64,000 nt of DNA from Stratiolaelaps scimitus (Eukaryota; Arthropoda; Arachnida; Mesostigmata; Laelapidae), in contig JABWDB010000001.1 of assembly GCA_019614645.1 (NCBI GenBank), forward strand, positions 10,709,501 to 10,773,500. Direction: 5' to 3'. The position numbers were made by a program, and so were the translations under genes. Positions 1 through 10,575 of this stretch are shown here, one piece after another (the first letter of the stretch is position 1; each line of letters begins with the position of its first letter). The notes below the pieces were generated by a model. The model was not told the origin of the DNA. It made no database searches and worked only from the letters and a program-made list of their open reading frames with translations.

Positions 1-110
1 CATTATCATCAGCGTCAGCCGCGGTGGCGGCGGCAGCAGGAAAACTACGAGGATCGTGACGCCTGTTGCATTCTCGTGCTCTGCTTTGTGGCAAAACGGG
101 CCAGCTACAT

Positions 111-175
111 CAGCAGCAGCAGCAGCAACAGCCACAGCAAACAACAACATCAGCTGCTGCTGCTGCTGCTGCTGT
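111..175. repeat. Facing (CAG)n and (CTG)n triplet runs
   Basis: A (CAG) run at 111-127 is followed about 25 bp later by a (CTG) run at 152-175. The two runs are complementary, so a transcript of either strand could fold into a CAG/CUG hairpin. In one plus-strand frame they read as polyglutamine followed by polyalanine. Confidence 0.85.
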
Positions 176-613
176 TGAAACCCTCGAGAAAAAAAAGGCC
201 CGGTTGAGTGTACGTCAAACGGACGTTAGTGGTCTCTCAAAATACGGGCTCGCTCTCCGATTCGACATCGTCCTTGTTCCGCTTCATCATCATCATCATC
301 CCCAGCAGCAGCAGTAGCAGCAGAGTCACCATCTCGCCATCATCCGAGCATCAACACGATTATATTCCGCTCAGCGTTCGCAAACGCGTTCTTCTCGCGC
401 TTTTCAATTGAACGACTGGAAATGAACGTGCTTCGCCCTCGACGACTTCGCGCGGGCAGAGCGACACCACTCGAAGCAGACATTGACACGAAAGGAGCCA
501 GCAATACATCCATCCATTCGTGGCACATGCGCGAATTGGAAACACCACGAGAACGGGATAGCGAGACGTATGTTCGATCTTTTATTGTTGCGGAACGGCG
601 ATCGGCGACGATG

Positions 614-627
614 CCCCCCCCCCCCCC
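614..627. repeat. Poly-C tract (C14)
   Basis: Fourteen consecutive C residues. In one plus-strand frame this encodes a proline run. Length polymorphism or sequencing error is likely here. Confidence 0.9.
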
Positions 628-759
628 GCCCCACCGATTCGCTCCAGCAGATTTCCATTGTCCGTCACGAATGTACAGATATCGATACGTAGAGGGTACA
701 CACATGACTTGCCAACTGTCTTATGAACGGCTTTCGCCTCCAACCTAACCTGGCCCTAT

Positions 760-1820
760 ATCAAGCACTATGGTACGGTTATCAGCGCGGCCAGCTAGTG
801 GAGCACATTAAATTATCCTGTGCGAAGGCGAAGTTTCCGTAAGCATACGAAGAAACTATTACTGCCACTCCTGCTGTTCCTCTCCAACTATTTTCCATGA
901 GCTCGACCGCGGACGGTGACCAGGATCGGAAGTGAGAGAGAGAGAGGGAGAGACCTATTGAAAGACCTCACATGAGGGCCTCCCTACTAAATGGGTCTAT
1001 TCGGGCGCAAATGATTACGCTCTGAGCATTGCTACCCAAGCCGCAGTTCATTACGGATACCACGCACTGCTGACGGGCCACGCTAAAATGAAGGTACATC
1101 CACCGACAGACAAGAATGATTGATCGTTAGGCGAGTTTAAAAGGTATCGCATGTATCCAGAAAGCTTAACAGCTACAAAGTTAATTAGGCATTAAATGCA
1201 GCCAATGCTTGAATTGGCGACAACTCAATCACGTGATAAACGGATAACGTCTGCTAAACGTCCACCGATGCCGTCATGTGTCGCTTGTGTACGACTGATC
1301 CAATTATCACAGTCAACCGGTGAGATGTAGCGTCTCTCTAATATTGCCATATGTGCACATTCACTGAAACACTGTCATCCTACGCCACTTTTCGGCTGCA
1401 TCGTTCACCTTGCTATAACCCATACTCGCAACAAGGGTTCGTGAATGCCTCTAAAGGGCCTTCATTAGAATTGGATTTGCTAAATGGATCTGCATTTTAC
1501 GACGTTTTTATTTTGATTCAGATCAATTTGAAGCTGCTTTGGCAACGGGGGATGATAACTGTCCTCTGTGTCAATCTAACATATTATCGTTACTTCATAT
1601 AAAAAAAAATAAACGTCGTTCAGCGACAAACGACACGAGATCCGACTGAGAGCATATCAGCATTAATGCCCCCTAAGCATATGTATCAAGCTGGCGTAGG
1701 CTATAAAATTTGCAAGCAAAATGACAGGTGTTCACTCGAATACTCCTAATAGCGTCCTATATAACATTTATAATTAATCCAACTCAAAATTGGAAGAAAA
1801 ATTTAATTATGCATATTTTT
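760..1820. other. Non-coding AT-leaning stretch with no recognised gene
   Basis: Contains a GA-rich run at 934-953 and an AATAAA hexamer near 1607 but no convincing open frame. The open segment around 1351-1600 has no splice signals or recognisable motif. I see no RNA gene or mobile element here. Confidence 0.5.
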
Positions 1821-1858
1821 GCAGCTATGCATCTAAACGTTTGCTGTGAATCCCCCAG

Positions 1859-2114
1859 CCTGCCGACCCATGCTTACCTATGCGCTGGTGCATGGTAGAA
1901 GAAATAATAGAGACACTTGGCGCTGGGCTTCCCTCGGCTTGAAGATCTATTCGGACGATACGGGCCAAGACGGTTGGGCGCAGTTGCCGCGCGTTACTCT
2001 TTCGCCATATCCAAGAAGCGAGCTCGCGTGGATGGATTCTGACATACAACAACGACGATGGGTGTCTCGGGGGGAGATCCGTCAAGGATACTGTCATATA
2101 TGGTGGGCACAAGT
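1859..2114 (+). other. Candidate internal exon, strand uncertain
   Basis: On the plus strand an AG acceptor at 1857-1858 opens a frame that stays free of stops to a GTGAGT donor at 2115-2120. The peptide contains stretches such as SLGLKIYSDDTGQDGWAQLP. On the minus strand an equally open frame ends at an AG|GTAAGC donor (last exon base 1878) with possible acceptors near 2094. Both strands therefore look exon-like and at most one can be right. No family is recognised. Start and end are inferred from splice consensus only. Confidence 0.2.
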
Positions 2115-2599
2115 GTGAGTGTTGCTTCGCACATTTGATATGTGGAAATGCGGTGCAGTTCGTCATTGTCGTCGGCCTCGACGTCGAATGCTAGCTTTCA
2201 CTGGTGCTGGTACTGCTGCCGTTATACCGTCGTTCGAGAAGAGCGCTTCGGTCGGCTCGCAATGAGGCGGATTTCGATTGTGCAATCGAAGTCAATCCGT
2301 TTGAAGCCCGTGCTCAGTGCACGCTCCGTTGCAAAACTGGATAATCCACCCATTGGTGAATATGATGCCCGCTCAAAGGCCCCGCACTATCCATTTATCC
2401 CATTTATCGTGGCCTCTTTTATGCTGAACGTCAGGCAAAGGATTCGTTGTCAACAATTACGGTGACATTAGCTAGGATTCCGCCATATAGACGCGGAGTA
2501 ATTGGAGCGTTTCCTCGCCAATGCAACAGTAGTGCAGCGTACACATACCGTTGTTGTCCGCGATACATGAGGCTGCGACACGTATGAGCAGAGGCTATG

Positions 2600-2621
2600 A
2601 TATATATATATATATATATAT
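2600..2621. repeat. (TA)n microsatellite
   Basis: About eleven uninterrupted AT dinucleotides followed by a TGTG transition. Confidence 0.95.
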
Positions 2622-2899
2622 GTGTACATACAAGTAACACCAGTGACTCGGAACCATGAGTCTCCAGTTCGAATTCCACTTGACATAAACGCGTTGATGC
2701 AGTCTTTACTTACAGATATGTCAATGAAGTTATTAAATAAATTACATACGTTCATGTCACCAGCCGAACAATAACCGAATAACAACCGTCTTTATGATAA
2801 GTGTCAGCCACGATGGAAGTAGGTCAGCTCGACAAAAATGAGATTTCTTCCAAAGGATAGCTGTGGAGTTCTTGTTTATGCATAACTCTCTCCAGCTAG

Positions 2900-3262
2900 A
2901 TGTCTTCTGGGAAGAGGATAAGTGCGTGGACGATTTTTCAATATGCCGTAGATATGCCACCGAAGGAATTCCACATGCGTAATCATTGTCCTTCGTCGCG
3001 TCGAGGCCCCAACCAGCCTGCAGGGGCGAACACGAGACGCCTTCGAGATCCGAAAATTTGTCAAGGTAAACCAGCGGAGGTAATCAGATTGCCAAAATTG
3101 GAGGTCGCATACCACCCTGTATGCGACCACATTTATTCAGCATACGACTGGAAAATTCATTTCGAGCCTAGGATGTCATTAATTCAGACATTCGTGTACA
3201 TTCGACACGTACGAGCAAAAGTTACTTTGACCTACCGAGGCAAAATATTATATATCCTCTAA
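2900..3262 (+). CDS. Hypothetical ORF, 120 codons, or part of an exon
   Basis: Starts at a true ATG (2900) shortly after a pyrimidine-tract acceptor (CTCTCCAG, ending 2894) and reads 120 residues to a stop. It is not low-complexity, is rich in Arg, Lys and Pro in its first half, and has no signal peptide or membrane segment. An internal AAG|GTAAAC donor near 3065 would shorten the coding part to about 55 residues. A second frame from the same acceptor is also open and peptide-like for 28 codons, so the frame is uncertain. No family recognised. An ORF of this length is expected by chance a few times per window. Confidence 0.2.
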   Translation: MSSGKRISAWTIFQYAVDMPPKEFHMRNHCPSSRRGPNQPAGANTRRLRDPKICQGKPAEVIRLPKLEVAYHPVCDHIYSAYDWKIHFEPRMSLIQTFVYIRHVRAKVTLTYRGKILYIL

Positions 3263-3407
3263 GCCAGTCCATATGTTCATATAGATGCTTTGAAAACAGG
3301 CAATCCTTTCGATGTGAATGCTATAATATCATCAGATATTTTAGATGGACAGATGACGGGTATTAAGATCTGCAATGATTTCTTCCTCTATTTTTTTAGA
3401 TTTCAGA

Positions 3408-3771
3408 TTACGGTCGCAGATTCGAAATGTAGCTTGTTTTGATGCATCGCATCATCCAGCTTGCCAGGCTTTTCGATTTGGCCTTCAAAGAAGCGGCACA
3501 AATTGTTAAAAAAAATCGTACAGGATCATTCAATATCGTCAACAGTTTCCTATCATTGAATAGTTCAAAACGTTTGCCATCATTTTGACACAGTTCATAT
3601 AGAACACGATCAAAAACGCGAGGCAATACGGATTCCTTAAGGCTCGTGTAGTCGCAGTAGATCGCCTTTGACTGTAACTTAACACGCTCGGTAGGGAAGG
3701 CACACCCACGTGTTGGCATGCACCGAGCAATACAACCGGTTGGAATTATTCGTAAATAATCCTTGCATTCT
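3408..3771 (-). CDS. Candidate terminal exon, about 121 codons, unknown
   Basis: Minus-strand frame preceded by a CAG acceptor (gaccgacag) and ending at a TAA. The peptide is cysteine-containing (four Cys in the first 27 residues), then mixed and partly basic (for example VFDRVLYELCQNDGKRFELF), ending with a basic tail. Composition is ordinary and not repeat-derived. The full open frame extends to 3782 but its first in-frame ATG is about 20 codons in, so an upstream exon would be needed. There is no clear poly(A) signal downstream. No family recognised; in AT-rich DNA this length can arise by chance. Confidence 0.2.
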
Positions 3772-3789
3772 CTGTCGGTCAAATTATTT

Positions 3790-5570
3790 ATATGTCAATA
3801 TGCTACGACAATGAACAATAATTCGATGATCTGAAGACCTATTTTTTTTGTTTCTCTGAAGCCCCGTATGACTCGATTTGTACATCATCGGCTTCAACCA
3901 TTGTCTTGTTATTTGCTCGCATAGCTTGGCCGTATGGTGACGATATTAGACACCGAGCTTCTTTAAAGCTTTTGACGGAAACTTTTCCCGTTAACAACTA
4001 TGACGTAGATAGCTTTTTGTCGTTGGCGGCTGGCCCACAGCCCTTCGCCAATCAAATACTTCTCGTCACTCATACGTATGGCCTCAGTACGATCACTACG
4101 GCGCCCGGATTGAGTACGAGAGGGTTTGTGGTGGCCGCGGGCACAGTAGTTCATGTTTTTAGCCAAGGACAACGCTTAACGTAGGATCACGGATTTAGTA
4201 ACCATGCCGTTTAAAATCAGATTAATGTTTGCCATTATCGCCTGGGTACTATGATCATTTGCGCTTCCATCATTGCTATGCGAGAGTGGGCAGGTGTTTG
4301 TGGGTCGACTTTGATTTCCCGAATGTGATTTATTGGGACCATCGAGTTTAGCCAACCGCTCTATGCTGGCGTGACAACATAACGTTCACATGAGTTAAGA
4401 TAAGTGGATTGAATCAATACTCAGTAGTCTCTGTCGGAATTATTTCTTAATATGTATTCAGCTTCACGGAACGTGTCGGTTCCACGTCGTGGACAGTGGA
4501 AATCGATATTTGCAGGCGGTATAGTTAATCTGTTTTAAAGGATAAATGAGTCATTTGGGAGTTCTATGAAACAGGGTTTTAGAACGCACATCCTGTATCC
4601 ATCGCCATTAAGAAATCGATTCTCACTGTGCTAAAAGATCACAACAGAAATGGTATTTGTTTGACAAATGTTGAGTGTTCACACAAACTCCAATGACCTT
4701 CCCACCAAACACACGCATTGGTTCTCAGAAATATTATTTTAGATAGACGTCCAATAAGCTCGAGATATGCATCATATTTTCATATCTTGCGAATTAGACG
4801 TCGTTCTTAATAATTTAAAAATAAGAACTTCGCTTAAGTATTGACTCGTGAGTCGTACAGTACAGATTCGGGCTAAGCCGAATTTAAATAAAGCTACTGA
4901 TTCTAAGAAGTTGTCTCAAAGAATAGCGTAGAATGGCGTGCCACGAAATCGCGCTCTCACCGCCCTCGCCTTGCGGAGGATGTAGCACGTGTTGAATATT
5001 TAGTCGACACAATCGCATCTATCAACATAGTCACAGACACTAATGATCGTGGCAATCTTATAATATCAATAATAATAATGATAATAACAATACAAGTAAT
5101 AGGCTCAAAATGATCCTGTATGTACATAGATGCCTCCACATAAGGGCACAGCCACGTGAGCATGACCATATTGTCGAATTTATATATCCCATCAGCTTCG
5201 GCCAAGAAGGATCAGGCTGATTCTATCTGTGATTTTAATTAATATAGTTATATTCATTATACAAGAATGTAATAATAATTATATTGAGGTTCACACAAAA
5301 AACAGGATTTTTTTGTGGCTCAGAAAGTGACAGAGAAATGGGAGTCGTCTGCCCACGTGATCGAAAGACGCTGGACTGCTTCGTACCAGAACTGACGTGT
5401 TCATAGATCGGTTGCCTCAAGAACAAAATATCGTCTGACAACAACCAGGTAGGTTATATTGTTCTGTTCATCGAGAACGTGTGGCGCAACAACCAACATC
5501 AAGCGATTTTCAGATATTTAATGGCGTGACCCTTCGGATCTGTAAAAAGGCTTTCAATATAAACATTTAC
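3790..5570. other. AT-rich stretch with no recognised gene
   Basis: The open segment at 3906-4184 is short, lacks an ATG-based start consistent with its borders, and has no motif. AATAAA occurs near 4884. There is a run of AAT/ATT triplets around 5070-5090. I see no mobile element or RNA gene. Confidence 0.5.
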
Positions 5571-5672
5571 ATTTATGTGACCCGCCTGATGAAAGCACAA
5601 ATGCCACGATCGCCAACACTGAAACATTGACAAAATCTTGCCAGACGATTTTCTTTTTTTACCAACAGACCA

Positions 5673-5800
5673 GTGCTTGAAGAAATGAACACACAGAATC
5701 CTTTTGCTCGTCCCTTTTCCTCAAACGAATCGTCTACCCTGGCCTTCTTTTTTGTCCCCATATTTTGCGCAAATGCGCCTGATCCTCACATCGAAAATAG
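5673..5800. other. Candidate exon edge, readable on both strands
   Basis: On the plus strand a long T-rich tract ends in CAACAG (5662-5667 region), a good acceptor, and opens a frame containing an ATG at 5685. On the minus strand the same bases read as a TTG|GTAAAA donor closing a short exon that starts at an ATG (5761) and begins MGTKKKARVDD. The two readings are mutually exclusive. Neither peptide is recognised. Confidence 0.15.
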
Positions 5801-5831
5801 TACATATATATATAGATATATATATATATAC
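5801..5831. repeat. (TA)n microsatellite, interrupted
   Basis: TA dinucleotides interrupted by one GA unit and ending in ACAG. Confidence 0.9.
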
Positions 5832-7265
5832 AGCCAGCCAATAGCACCGTTCGACATCGTGCACGTCGTCCAAGCACGACATAAGTGTTCCGTGGGTGTA
5901 TCAGTTCCCACTCGAATAAATCAACGACAAAACCCCAGCGAGACCATTTTCTTGATCTTTCTCGTGGGTCGTTCTATTTGTTTCCTCTTGCAACATCGGT
6001 ACAATTTCCAGACTAGCTTTTATTGCGCCTTCGCCGTTCTCCGCCTCTGCCGACTGACGATGCCAGCCCAACCAATATCCGTGATTTGACCCGGAAGCTA
6101 ATGACTCTTCTCTTGTTGTCTACGAGACAACCCGTCGCGTTGCTCCTACGAGCGCCTTTTGTTCTGCCCGGAACCGCTACGCACTGCACGTAAACCTATG
6201 TGCCCTGGAACGGCCTGGGCGAAGTGTTGTTAGTGATTCCTGTTGATGTTTTCGGTCGCAAAAGGGACGTCTGTCTGCCTTTTGCCTTTCTTCCGGGGCT
6301 CGAACATCTTGCCAGTGTAGAAGTGTCTTTGTAGTAGATGTTGTTGTTAAGGCAAGTGGGGGGAAACAAAGAACACAACGTAGAAGACAGGAGAGATACG
6401 GACCTGGTGGTGGTTGTGGTGGCGGAAAGCAGAGCGGATGTGGTATCTCTTCATCTTACTCTCCTATTATTCCCTATCGCCACTTTTAGTCTCTGTCCTT
6501 TGTGTCGATCTCTCCCCAGTACGTTTTCGCTGTGTCACTTGGCCACTGCGACGTAGCGTCTGCCGTGCCGCTAGTACTACATCAAACCCTACTTCTACCC
6601 AGTCAGTCAGTCAGTCAGCGAGCAAGCCTACCTAGCTACCTAAAAGTGCAACGATGGCAGAAGGCGGGCGGCAGAACACAGCACTAGGCAGTGCCCAGCA
6701 CGGCCGACAGTGGCAATAGGAATCCTGGGCCGGCCATCAGGAATGGTTGCGGGATCAACCGTGCGAAGAAGGCCTTCACGCAAATAGAAAAAGGACTAGC
6801 ACGACGCGGCTGGGTGACGCGAGCAAGAGGCCAGGATAGGTACGGAGCCGCCGGGGAATCCGCGACAGCGAGTAGAAGCGGTCTAAAAGAAGGCTCGGAC
6901 GCTGACCTGCCCCGCAAGCCGTCAAGCAGACGACGACGACAACGGTAACATTTCAGAAGAACAGCAACGATGAACAAACATAGTGTGGCGAACCGGCACC
7001 GCCGCGAAGACGGCCAGAGAGAAGAACTATAGCTGCTGCCACCGCGCGCTACCATCGGAGAAGGACTATAACGGCTGCGGTAGCGTATTGGAGAAAGCGA
7101 GGAAAGGGCGGCTGGGCCTGCCCGCAGCGGTTGTAGTATTATAGTAGCGATAGTAACGCGCAGCCAGCGCGCCTAGTCGCTGGCCGTGGCGGCGACTGAA
7201 GAGAGCGGATAGCGAGTTGGGATCGGCTGGTGGAGAGACTGGGCGAGGCTGTAGTGGAAATGAAT

Positions 7266-7973
7266 TTAGGAAGGAACGGGGTCGGCGCATGACCGCATGA
7301 GGCGGGGAGGCGTCGGAGATGGATTCCTATAGCGAAGCAAAGGCGAATGAGAAAAAGAGAAAATGGAGAAGGAGACCCCCTGTGGAAGCTGGTGAGGAAC
7401 GGACAGCGGAATGGAAGCCGTGCTGCTAGTGGTAGTAGCAACGGCAGGCAACGTCGAGGATGAAGGGGGTGGGAAGCGGTCTTGAGGAACGGCAAATGAC
7501 GCAGGAGAGCTGTAGTGTTGGCGTTGTGGCGGGGTCGGCGGCAGGGGACTAGCGGCATGGGTATTTGAGGCAGTCGTAGCGGCAGCCTCCGCAGTTCCGT
7601 GCCCCTTACCCAAGCTTTTCATGCGAAGTGAAGGCAGAAGCCGCTCTGCCCGAACCCTCGGAGGAGGAGGACTGCTCGGCAAACGACTCGCTAGACCGTA
7701 GACCATAGGCCAGCCATTGCCCCCTTGCGCATCACTTTTTCTCTTTTCGTTTTTGCTGCTGCTGCTGGATGGGCAACGTTGCGTGTTCACTCGAAATAAA
7801 TTTGAATTTAGCAAGCGACCACTCTTGGAGTGGAGCAGAGCGGAGCAAAGATGCCACCGCCGCGCCCACTTTTGCCTTCCATGCTGCTTCATAGTAGTGC
7901 CGCTGCTGCCGCTTATGGAGTCTGCTTCTGCTGCTGCTGCGTCCCGCACGCCCCCAGCCGACATTTCCTTCAT
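7266..7973 (-). CDS. Hypothetical low-complexity protein, 235 residues
   Basis: Minus-strand open frame of 288 codons (8132 to 7266); the first ATG is at 7973, giving 235 residues beginning MKEMSAGGV. The protein is Ser/Pro/Ala/Thr-rich with short serine, proline and alanine runs and no visible domain, membrane segment or signal peptide. Such composition fits a disordered regulatory protein but also translated CpG-rich untranslated DNA. At the local base composition a frame of this length is uncommon but not impossible by chance. No neighbour helps assign a role. Confidence 0.25.
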   Translation of the reverse strand: MKEMSAGGVRDAAAAEADSISGSSGTTMKQHGRQKWARRWHLCSALLHSKSGRLLNSNLFRVNTQRCPSSSSSKNEKRKSDAQGGNGWPMVYGLASRLPSSPPPPRVRAERLLPSLRMKSLGKGHGTAEAAATTASNTHAASPLPPTPPQRQHYSSPASFAVPQDRFPPPSSSTLPAVATTTSSTASIPLSVPHQLPQGVSFSIFSFSHSPLLRYRNPSPTPPRLMRSCADPVPS

Positions 7974-8917
7974 GTGTATTTGTCTGCGCCTGTGTAGAGG
8001 AGCAGGGCAGGGCTGTGTAGAGACGGGGAAGGGGTCTCTATCCGTAGTAACGTGTGGTGCATATAAGTGTTTTTCTGCTGGCACAGGGAGAGAGAGAGAG
8101 AGAGGGAGAAGTCCATTGCCTAGCCTGGCCAACAGTCACCCTCCCAGACACCCCCAGACCTCCGTCCGTTGTCCTTCGGTCAGTGTTCCCTTTCCACGTT
8201 TTTCCGTCTCAAAGCTGCGTGTGCTAGCCTAAGTGTGGTGGTCGTTGCGGGCACGCACTCACACACGCAGGACAAAGCCTAGCAACGAATGTGGCCGTAG
8301 CTGGCTGCTGTTGTGGTTACTGCTGCTGGCAAAATCGTTGGCCTTCCTTCTTTTTTCGTTAGATGCAGTCAGTCTACCGCCACCATTTCCGCCAGCCTCT
8401 CGGCAGCCGTCCGTCGGTAGCGCCCCCCTCCGCCCCCTAAGCGGTGCGACCACTGGCAAACTGCACCGCGAGAGGATTGTACAGAAAAGGGGCAGGTGAG
8501 GGCGAACGCAAGCAAGAGGCGTCAAGGTTCCCTTCGTAAAAGCGGCGAGAGACCTTTCCCTTCGAGGCCTCCACTACGTCCGGTTCCAGTGTACCGCCAG
8601 GGGGCCACTAGGCCTGGCATTCGTCGTTGCCTACCCCGAGCTCCCAACAGCAACTCCCACCGGCCATCTCTCCGTTGCCACCGTTGTTTCCATCTTTCGT
8701 TCGTAGCAGCGTATGGCCGGTAGGGCACGAGCTAAACACGAAGCGAGCGACACGACCGGACTCGCTCTAGTGCTACTGCAGCAGTGTTTCCCGTTCAACG
8801 CTGTGGGCCGAATGCGCCATTCTCATCGCGCCGCTCATACGTAAACGTCGACCAGCGACGTGGGGAAACGAACCGGGGGCCGCTTTCTGGGTTTGTTGCA
8901 CCAGCCTTCCGCCTCGG

Positions 8918-8938
8918 TAATAGTAGTAGTAGTAGTAG
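8918..8938. repeat. (TAG)n microsatellite
   Basis: Six to seven TAG triplets. On the minus strand they read as a polytyrosine run in one frame, which I treat as a repeat artefact. Confidence 0.9.
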
Positions 8939-9029
8939 CCGTCCTCTATCACGTTCCTTCTCACTCGATCGTTTTTGCTCTAGCTCTCTCCCGCTCCTCT
9001 CGGCTCCAAAGGAGACGCTGTATTAATCT

Positions 9030-10240
9030 TCTATAAATCACCGTATGATGTCGGCATCACAGCGGAGATCTGTTTCGCCTCGGAGAACTATCGTTTTGCT
9101 GGCAAAATGCTTCTCGCTCTCTCTCTCTCGCTCTGTGTCCATCATTCGCCGTATATAGTGAGTCGTCGTGTACCTTCTAAGCCGGTGCCAAGAGCAAATA
9201 TCATAATGTACAGAGGCAATATCGCGCAGACACACGACACAGCGTACCGGATTGCGTTAATAGTGCCGAAAATGCTTCACGGATGCGGGGGACGCTCAGT
9301 TAGCCCCTATACCTAGCGAACGTAAGGACAAACAACGAGCAGATGAGCCTACCATCTATTCCAGCCTAAATATTATTAGGTTATACTAGATCGTCATGCG
9401 CCGTGGGCCCATTCGATTTCGCCACGTGTTGAGGCTATTCATTCTAACGCGCTTACGTATTGATATGGGTTTGGGCATATGCCCCCTTTAAATTTGTGCA
9501 TTTGTTATCTGTCAGAGTTCGCCGTGGAGATTCAACTTATGAGAGGAGCCACAACCCGCGCGTTCCGATACCGTAATAGATATTATCACACAAACAAAAT
9601 GCTAATGTGTACCTCATACCAGTTCCGGTATAATTGTGTCAGTCAGTGAAGGGTGTTTCATAGTTTTCGCGGGACCGCCCGCAAGAATTCGTAAATATCA
9701 GCTCATAAAAAATACGTAGCCGTGTCATGATTCTCACCTAGACCGTGCATCGCAAGCTGTGAAATCTTTATCGCACACAAGACGATATTCGACATAGTAA
9801 ATTTATTTGCTGTCTATGCATATCCTATAGTTATTATATGTACAGGGTGTTCGGTGTTACTCGACCCTAAGGTAGGCCAAGAGGATTTTAAGCGCCTCGA
9901 AAGTGACGTTCACTCCTTTTTTACTTAGGCCCGTCAATACATATGTAGATAGTATATCATTAGCGACAACTACAGAACAGCAAAAATCTACAAATACTTA
10001 TCTCAAAGGGCGTTAACCTTTCGGTAAGACCTCGTAGTACTAATGGTATTTTAGGTGTAGTTGGCCCTCCTTTAAGAAATCGTATTCTATGTGTTTTCTA
10101 TTTCAAATACACGCTACTACTTAAATATGTTACAAGAAAAACATTAAGAACTATAATTTTATTGTAAGTTGCTTTCGAAAGCACCAAATTCTGGTTAGCT
10201 TTTCATGGCGGTACTTCATATTATATATATATATACAGAA
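9030..10240. other. AT-rich stretch with no recognised gene
   Basis: No frame worth reporting. The strings gggtgtttc (about 9648) and acagggtgttc (about 9842) resemble ends of some DNA transposons, but no matching inverted end or coding remnant was found. A short TA array lies at 10220-10235. Confidence 0.5.
9112..9129. repeat. (CT)n microsatellite
   Basis: CT dinucleotide run in a pyrimidine-rich segment. Confidence 0.9.
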
Positions 10241-10305
10241 GGATAACTTGCTAAACAGCGGATGGATAAATTGTATGGTTATATATAGCAATATTTCGCT
10301 CAGAG

Positions 10306-10575
10306 ATGGCCAATGAACAGATAAGAGATGTGTTATCCAGTAAAATTATTTTTCTTGAGCAGACAGCAAATACGATACTTATGTGGCAACCACCAGCTAC
10401 CGTCGTCGTCGTCGTCGTTATTATTGTTGCTGCTACCGTGTCTATTGCCGTCATGGCTTATTGGCGTTGTTTGAGTATCACGGAGAGAAGAAAGCAAAAA
10501 TCCGCGGAGCCGTACTTGCTGCTGCCAGACACGAGACAAACCAAAGAGACGCCTTTGATGATAGAGAACGAGTGA
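10306..10575 (+). CDS. Candidate small single-pass membrane protein, 89 residues
   Basis: Complete frame from a true ATG to TGA. Residues 31-53 form one long hydrophobic helix (valine run, then IIVAATVSIAVMAYW). It is followed directly by a basic stretch (ERRKQK), then a polar tail with YLLLP and an acidic end. The hydrophobic helix with positive residues on its C-terminal side suggests the C-terminus faces the cytosol. The valine run is encoded by a (CGT) triplet repeat at 10401-10418, so the helix could be a repeat artefact. No family recognised; it could also be one exon of a larger protein. Confidence 0.3.
   Translation: MANEQIRDVLSSKIIFLEQTANTILMWQPPATVVVVVVIIVAATVSIAVMAYWRCLSITERRKQKSAEPYLLLPDTRQTKETPLMIENE
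10401..10418. repeat. (CGT)n microsatellite
   Basis: Six CGT triplets running into TTATTATTG. They encode the valine run of the overlapping plus-strand frame. Confidence 0.9.

Larger units (their letters stand above)
1..760. other. CpG-rich block with homopolymer-coding triplet repeats
   Basis: GC-rich start of the window. One plus-strand frame is open from about position 60 to the stop near 315. It would encode a glutamine run, an alanine run, then histidine and glutamine runs, a mix often seen in transcription-factor or RNA-binding-protein exons. The frame has no ATG and no clear splice borders, so it could equally be untranslated sequence with triplet repeats. Nothing else here resembles a gene. 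Confidence 0.4.
6100..9030. other. CpG-rich block, possibly upstream exon or promoter-proximal region
   Basis: Distinctly richer in CpG, triplets and purine runs than its flanks. It holds (CAGT)5 at 6600-6618, a GA run at 8088-8104 and (TAG)6 at 8918-8938. Many frames are open on both strands because stops are rare in GC-rich DNA. A CAG|GTGAGG donor sits near 8496 and an arthropod-type TCAGT initiator-like string near 8178. No recognised protein; the one long minus-strand frame is listed separately. Confidence 0.45.

Noticed and set aside
2640..2690. B-box-like string (agttcgaattcc) suggesting a tRNA
   Set aside because: No A box at the right distance and no acceptor or anticodon stem. Similar strings near 13080, 31254, 32100, 32155 and 37450 also fail.
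8233..8499. Open frame with a leucine-rich leader-like segment
   Set aside because: It begins at GTG and has no in-frame ATG; its leucine run comes from CTG-type triplets.
9640..9860. gggtgtt-type strings as transposon ends (also near 44512 and 58310)
   Set aside because: No partner inverted repeat, target duplication or coding remnant was found around them.
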